A DNA stretch of 64,000 nucleotides, from NCBI GenBank assembly GCA_028023455.1, contig JAQFVV010012398.1:4548682-4612681 (forward strand), in the 5' to 3' direction. Made by a program: the position numbers and the translations under genes. The DNA is from Epiperipatus broadwayi (taxonomy: Eukaryota; Onychophora; Udeonychophora; Euonychophora; Peripatidae). The notes beneath the pieces were generated by a model. It was given only the letters and a program-made list of their open reading frames with translations. It was not told the DNA's origin and did no database searches. Below are positions 59,863-64,000 of the stretch, piece by piece; the first letter of the stretch is position 1, and every line of letters begins with the position of its first letter.

Positions 59863-60176
59863 TATTGAACAAAAAATCAAGAGTAGAATGAATCCACCTA
59901 TTCTTGGTAGCTCTGATGTTTATAAGCATAATTTTGTTGAAATTGTTAGTAATTCAAAATGAAATTAATTTATCAACTAGATCTTAAGAGTTATTAAACT
60001 CATAATTAATTATACAAGACTTATATTACCCTGATTGTAAGTTAGTATAAGTTCAATAACTCTTAAGTGCCATAGTCTATTTGGTTGATAAATTAATTTT
60101 ACTTTGGATTATGCTTACAAACATCAGAGCTATCAAGAATAAATGGATTCATTCTATTTTTGATTATTTATTCAAC
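59863..60176. mobile_element. Foldback/MITE-like palindrome, ~314 bp
   Basis: Outer arms ATTGAACAAAAAATCAA...GAATGAATCCACCTATTCTTG...GCATAAT pair with the reversed right side ending TTATTCAACG. Inner arms ATTAATTTATCAAC and CTTAAGAGTTATT also pair. Core spacer about 45 bp. No ORF and no clear TSD. A GAATGAATCCA motif is shared with the palindrome at 38963-39288, suggesting a common family. Confidence 0.8.
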
Positions 60177-60390
60177 GTACATTTAGACTGCTTTTATGTC
60201 ATAATCTGGGGGAGTAATTTACTCCCAAACTCCTTTTATATATATATGTGTGTGTGTATGTGTGTGTGATTTCTTGTTTTTTACATTTAGCCTATAAAAA
60301 TTTGATCAAGTCACTTATGTTGAAAAATCCCAGTGCTTCATCAAAATTTTCAGTGATCTTTGATTTGGATGGCTAATATTTTAACTATCA

Positions 60391-60560
60391 TTGCAGGCAG
60401 AAAGAAAAATCTGGATATTGAAATACATCAAGGAATCCAATGTGTTGCTACCTCATTTAACAAGTAGTGTACTATCATTGCAGGCAGAAAGAAAAATCTG
60501 GATATTGAAATACATCAAGGAATCTAATGTGCTGGAACCTCATTTAACAAGTAGTATATT
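60391..60560 (+). repeat. 87 bp tandem duplication
   Basis: Two units start at 60391 and 60478 with few differences (GTGTTGCTACCTC versus GTGCTGGAACCTC). The period of 87 is a multiple of three, so one frame stays open and repeats QAERKIWILKYIKESNVL. I do not regard this as evidence of a gene. Confidence 0.9.
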
Positions 60561-60644
60561 TCATCACAGTAATATAACTACTTTAACTAAACTATTTATT
60601 TATAATGCAGTTTTTTACTCAGTTAAATGCATGAAAGTGTGATG

Positions 60645-61540
60645 TGAGTTTTCTATTTGTGCAATATAAAATCAATTTCCAAGGCAAAAACTCTCATTAT
60701 AATTTTCTATTTATTTGATATAATGTTGTTGCCTCTACAATTGTAATGGTATGCCTTCATTGAAAATGACATCAAAAGTAATGCACATTAATGAAGATTT
60801 CCTTAAGTGGTATCTGTTGAGAATTAGGACTTAGATGGGAAAAGTAATTCAATTCATATTATAACTAATTCCTCAAAAATAAACTAAGAAGTATAACAAA
60901 AATTACTTTTATTATGAATAAATGATTGAAGATAGAGTATGATGAAAAATTACAATTAGGCTGAGGTGTTTTCAGAACAAAAATTTTTTAATCTTTCATT
61001 TATTTTGAAAAATCATAACTAATGATGGTACTGTTTGGGAACAACCTAACAATAAATTTCTTAAATGTACTTTTTTTTTCAACTAATTACTGCAATAATA
61101 TGTATTCTCTATTTTGTAACAATATAAATATTCTTAATATTAGATGGCATTATTTCATGGGCTCATCATATATTTTAAAAAAATTGTCATAGAATTGAAA
61201 TAAACATATAGCAATCAAATATAATATATTTTTAAAACATTCTTTCAAAAACTACAGAATAGCATTTTTAAAATTAAAAATATACTATTCCACATTCATT
61301 AAGTCTGTACTTCAGTCCTAATATAAATTAGTTAAATGAGTGTAAATGTCATTTGAATTCTTGCATCATCAGTCAAAGATTAGTCAAAAGACTTGTTTCA
61401 TTTGTTCAAAATGTTTTTATTAATATACAAAAAAGTGGGTGCTGATTTAGAGTTTGCTCACTGACATTTTGAATTTTAAGGAACACCCAAAATCACCATT
61501 AACTCATCCAAGCAATAAATGACATAGAATAATCCACACA
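60645..61540. other. AT-rich spacer, nothing recognised
   Basis: No features supported on either strand. Confidence 0.5.
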
Positions 61541-61550
61541 GGATCACTTG

Positions 61551-61612
61551 GATGTGTCAGCAGTGGTTTTTGAGCTGCCTTAGAATTCAAAATGGTGGTG
61601 AGTGCAGTCTAA
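61551..61612 (+). repeat. Direct repeat flanking a palindromic region, left
   Basis: GGATGTGTCAGCAGTGGTTTT followed by similar segments (GAGTGCAGTCTAAA) matches 63043-63105 in the same orientation. Confidence 0.7.
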
Positions 61613-61739
61613 ACACTAACCATTTATAACTTCTAAAATATACATATTATTACAATAATGATAGTGCAAAGTGCTGAAGTATGAAGAGAGGGAAAAGAAT
61701 GTTTTTGATGATATAAAGTATCATCCAAAAGATGCAGAA

Positions 61740-62170
61740 GCCTGATCAAGCCAAGCTTATAATTTTCAAATACTAAAAGATTGTAACATAAACTGATCAT
61801 ACCAAACTTGTAATTTTGAAAAAGTAGAAGTTTTTATGTTCTAAAATATGAATTATATTACAATATATGCACATAAGCATACATTGAAGTAATGTAAAAT
61901 TAATCATATCAAACTTATAATTATGAAAAAGTAAAAGCTTATACATTCTAAAATATGAATTATATTACAAGATATGTCCATAACCATATGAAATAAGGCA
62001 TATTCATTTTACTAGCTCATAATTTCTAAAATACAAATTTAAAATACTTAAACAGAAAAAGTAAAAGAAAAGACATGTTCAATAAATGTAAAATTGATCA
62101 AACCAAGCTTATCGTTTTAAAATATTAAAAGCTTCTAAAATATTAATTTTATTAAAATATAAGCTTATAA
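61740..62170 (+). repeat. Degenerate tandem units, about 110-118 bp
   Basis: GATCATACCAAACTTGTAATTTTGAAAAAGTAGAAG...TCTAAAATATGAATTATATTACAA-like units begin near 61793 and 61903. Partial units with CAAGCTTAT lie near 61748 and 62098. Confidence 0.7.
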
Positions 62171-62835
62171 CCACGTGTTAAATATCATAAATAAATGTAG
62201 AAACAACCACTGACACATTTTAATTTTACAATTAATAATATATCACATTTTATCTTAACATTAGTTGAAAGAATAACTGTCTAAGATCAAGAATATTAAT
62301 TTTACAATTAATAAAAAGTTAATAAATCAAATTTTTTTCTTACCAAAGCAAATAATGTTTTATGCTTAATTACTCACATATCATTATTAGCTGGTGGATG
62401 GACTGTTGGTGAAAAGGTTAGTGTTTACTTTATTTAAAATCTGTTTTACATTTGAAATAATTAACAAATTAATTTTAATAGAAATTTGTTGATTATTTCA
62501 AATGTAAAAGAAATACTGGATTTTAAATGAGAAAAACACTAAACTTTTCATTGTTGGTAGGTAACATTATCATCTTTCAGAAATTTAATGAATAAATTTC
62601 TCTCTTAGATTATTTCTATCCATCCACTAGCAAATAACTACATGTGAGAAATTAAGTCCACAACATTACTCACTTTGGTAAGGAAAAAATCTGATGTATT
62701 AATTTTTTATTAACTTTAAAATTAATATTCTTTATTTTACACAATTATTTTTTTGACTAATGTTAAGATAAAATGTGATTTAGTATTAATTGTAGAGTCA
62801 ATCTGCTTCAGCAGTTGTTTCTATGTTTATCCACA
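62150..62835. repeat. Large imperfect palindrome, ~320 bp arms
   Basis: Mirror pairs include TGTAGAAACAACCACTGA with a right-side GCAGTTGTTTCTATG; ATCACATTTTATCTTAACATTA with TAATGTTAAGATAAAATGTGAT; TCTTACCAAAG with CTTTGGTAAG; AGCTGGTGGATGG with CCATCCACTAGC; and TTTACATTTGAAATAAT with ATTATTTCAAATGTAAA around a 25-30 bp centre (about 62467-62492). Noncoding. Confidence 0.85.
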
Positions 62836-63042
62836 TTTTTGAAATTATAAGCTTTTAGTATTTCAAAATGTATTCATTACTCTCATTTTTTATATTTTAT
62901 ATATTTTAGTCATATGATTTGTTCAAGCATACATAGTTGTATGAAATTTGTGCTTTAATTTTTTAATTATTGATGTTACTTGCGATTTTATAACGATAGT
63001 CATTTCATGACCACTTATAAATTATTCAATGTCATTTATTAT

Positions 63043-63105
63043 GTGGATGTGTCAGCAGTAGTTTTGGGCGGTCTTTAGGTTTCTAAATGGCTATGAGTGC
63101 ACTCT
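63043..63105 (+). repeat. Direct repeat flanking a palindromic region, right
   Basis: Matches 61551-61612 (GGATGTGTCAGCAGTAGTTTT, GAGTGCACTCTAAA). Confidence 0.7.
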
Positions 63106-63350
63106 AAATTGGTACCAAAAAGTATTATATACTGGCAAATAACCATATTACTTTTTAATTTCAGTTTATTTTTAGTCCTGTTGTCGATTATTGTGTCTTT
63201 AAATTTCTATTTTTTTATCAAGCTAAAAATATCACCCTTTCTTTTTACTCAAATTATTAATTATCAAATCATTAATACAGATCCATCACAATACTTCTTT
63301 TGGAACATTAAATTTTTATTGTTGTATATTTAAACTTCCTAATTCAAATC

Positions 63351-63447
63351 AAAACTTTAATAAGCTTTGCTTCGAATATGTTGATTTTTTTTTAAATTCG
63401 AAACTTTAATAAGCTTTGCTTCGAAGATGTTGATTTTTTTTTTTAAT
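63351..63447 (+). repeat. 49 bp tandem duplication
   Basis: AAACTTTAATAAGCTTTGCT and TTCGAAGATGTTGATTTT-like sequence occurs at 63352 and 63401. Confidence 0.9.
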
Positions 63448-64000
63448 TCTCAGTAGACAAATGTTTTAAAAATATTAAAACGCACAAACCAAAATATGTT
63501 TATAATAAAAAGTTTAAAGTTAAATTTAAAAACCACACCTTAAAAGAATTTCAAAGACCCTCTATTTTATTCACGCTTAGCTTCAACGCACCATTTAATT
63601 ACTACTGAGTTTAATAAATAAAAAAAAGCAAAAATCTATTAAATTCTTTGCCATATTTTTATTATTATTAAATTTAAAAATTGTACATAATAGAGAGTTT
63701 ATCTTTTTTGTTTTAGTATTCACTTCCAAGATAATCCTTAGACTTATAGAAGCATAACAACTTTCCCCCCTCACGGGAACGGAAGAATGCACCACGTTGA
63801 ATGGTATTTTATTTAAAACGTTAACCACATACCTAACTAACTTAAATTATTCTGGGAACATTATTATCTAGCTAGTAATCAGTGGCAGATTACACATGGA
63901 GAATCCAGACGCTACATAATTTAGAGGCCTTCGTGTACTAAGTAATACCATCAAATCAATTTATTACTTAATAACAAAAATACTAATCAATCGATTTCTT
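63448..64000. other. AT-rich end of window, nothing recognised
   Basis: No supported features. Confidence 0.5.

Noticed and set aside
60391-60642. 83-codon ORF with an internal 29-residue repeat
   Set aside because: Explained by an 87 bp tandem duplication that happens to be a multiple of three; no gene context.

Overview
The window looks like intergenic or intronic DNA from an animal nuclear genome. It is very AT-rich, has no dense host genes, and carries long GATA arrays, tRNA-derived SINE heads, decayed LINEs, a hAT element, a Ty3-type LTR retrotransposon and Penelope-like elements (PLEs). A mollusc, perhaps a cephalopod, is plausible. That is inference from repeat style; no host gene here fixes the species. 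I see no convincing host protein gene, tRNA gene or rRNA gene.

Layout. 1-8 kb: one copy of a ~1 kb repeat, a hammerhead-ribozyme (HHR) repeat, a compound GATA/GGTA/GGCA array, a fossil Ty3-type pol with a candidate 3' LTR, a SINE, and an inverted pair of HHR repeats. 8-20 kb: AT-rich spacer, two LINE remnants in opposite orientation, a short SINE with target-site duplications (TSDs), a pure 1.3 kb GATA array grown inside an HHR repeat, and the second ~1 kb repeat copy. 20-33 kb: a palindromic HHR element of a second family, a small palindrome with a decayed HHR-like tail, minisatellites and a LINE remnant. 33.4-37.9 kb: tandem and inverted HHR repeats, interrupted by a 3 kb head-to-head PLE insertion with a 14 bp TSD. 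38-48 kb: a foldback element, a 2.37 kb hAT element with an 8 bp TSD, a LINE 3' half, and a second palindromic HHR element with a 16 bp TSD. 50.6-56.0 kb: a young LTR retrotransposon with 1.6 kb near-identical LTRs, one gag-like ORF and no pol. 57.3-58.9 kb: a PLE reverse transcriptase cut off just after the YVDD catalytic motif. 59.8-63.5 kb: foldbacks and local duplications.

Main theme. Hammerhead-type self-cleaving motifs recur in at least three sequence families. Family A has a CTGATGA or CTGACGA core with a TGCT/AGCA stem II. It is present as isolated, tandem and inverted copies; one tandem pair lies 368 nt apart, as in retrozymes. Family B forms long palindromes with a ribozyme on each strand. 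The third group is the decayed HHR-like tails of PLEs. Nearly every HHR or PLE element here is arranged as head-to-head inverted, 5'-truncated copies. The GATA arrays arise from a fixed TCTA-rich site just upstream of the family A ribozyme.

All calls come from reading the sequence. No alignment, folding program or database was used. Boundaries without a stated TSD are approximate.
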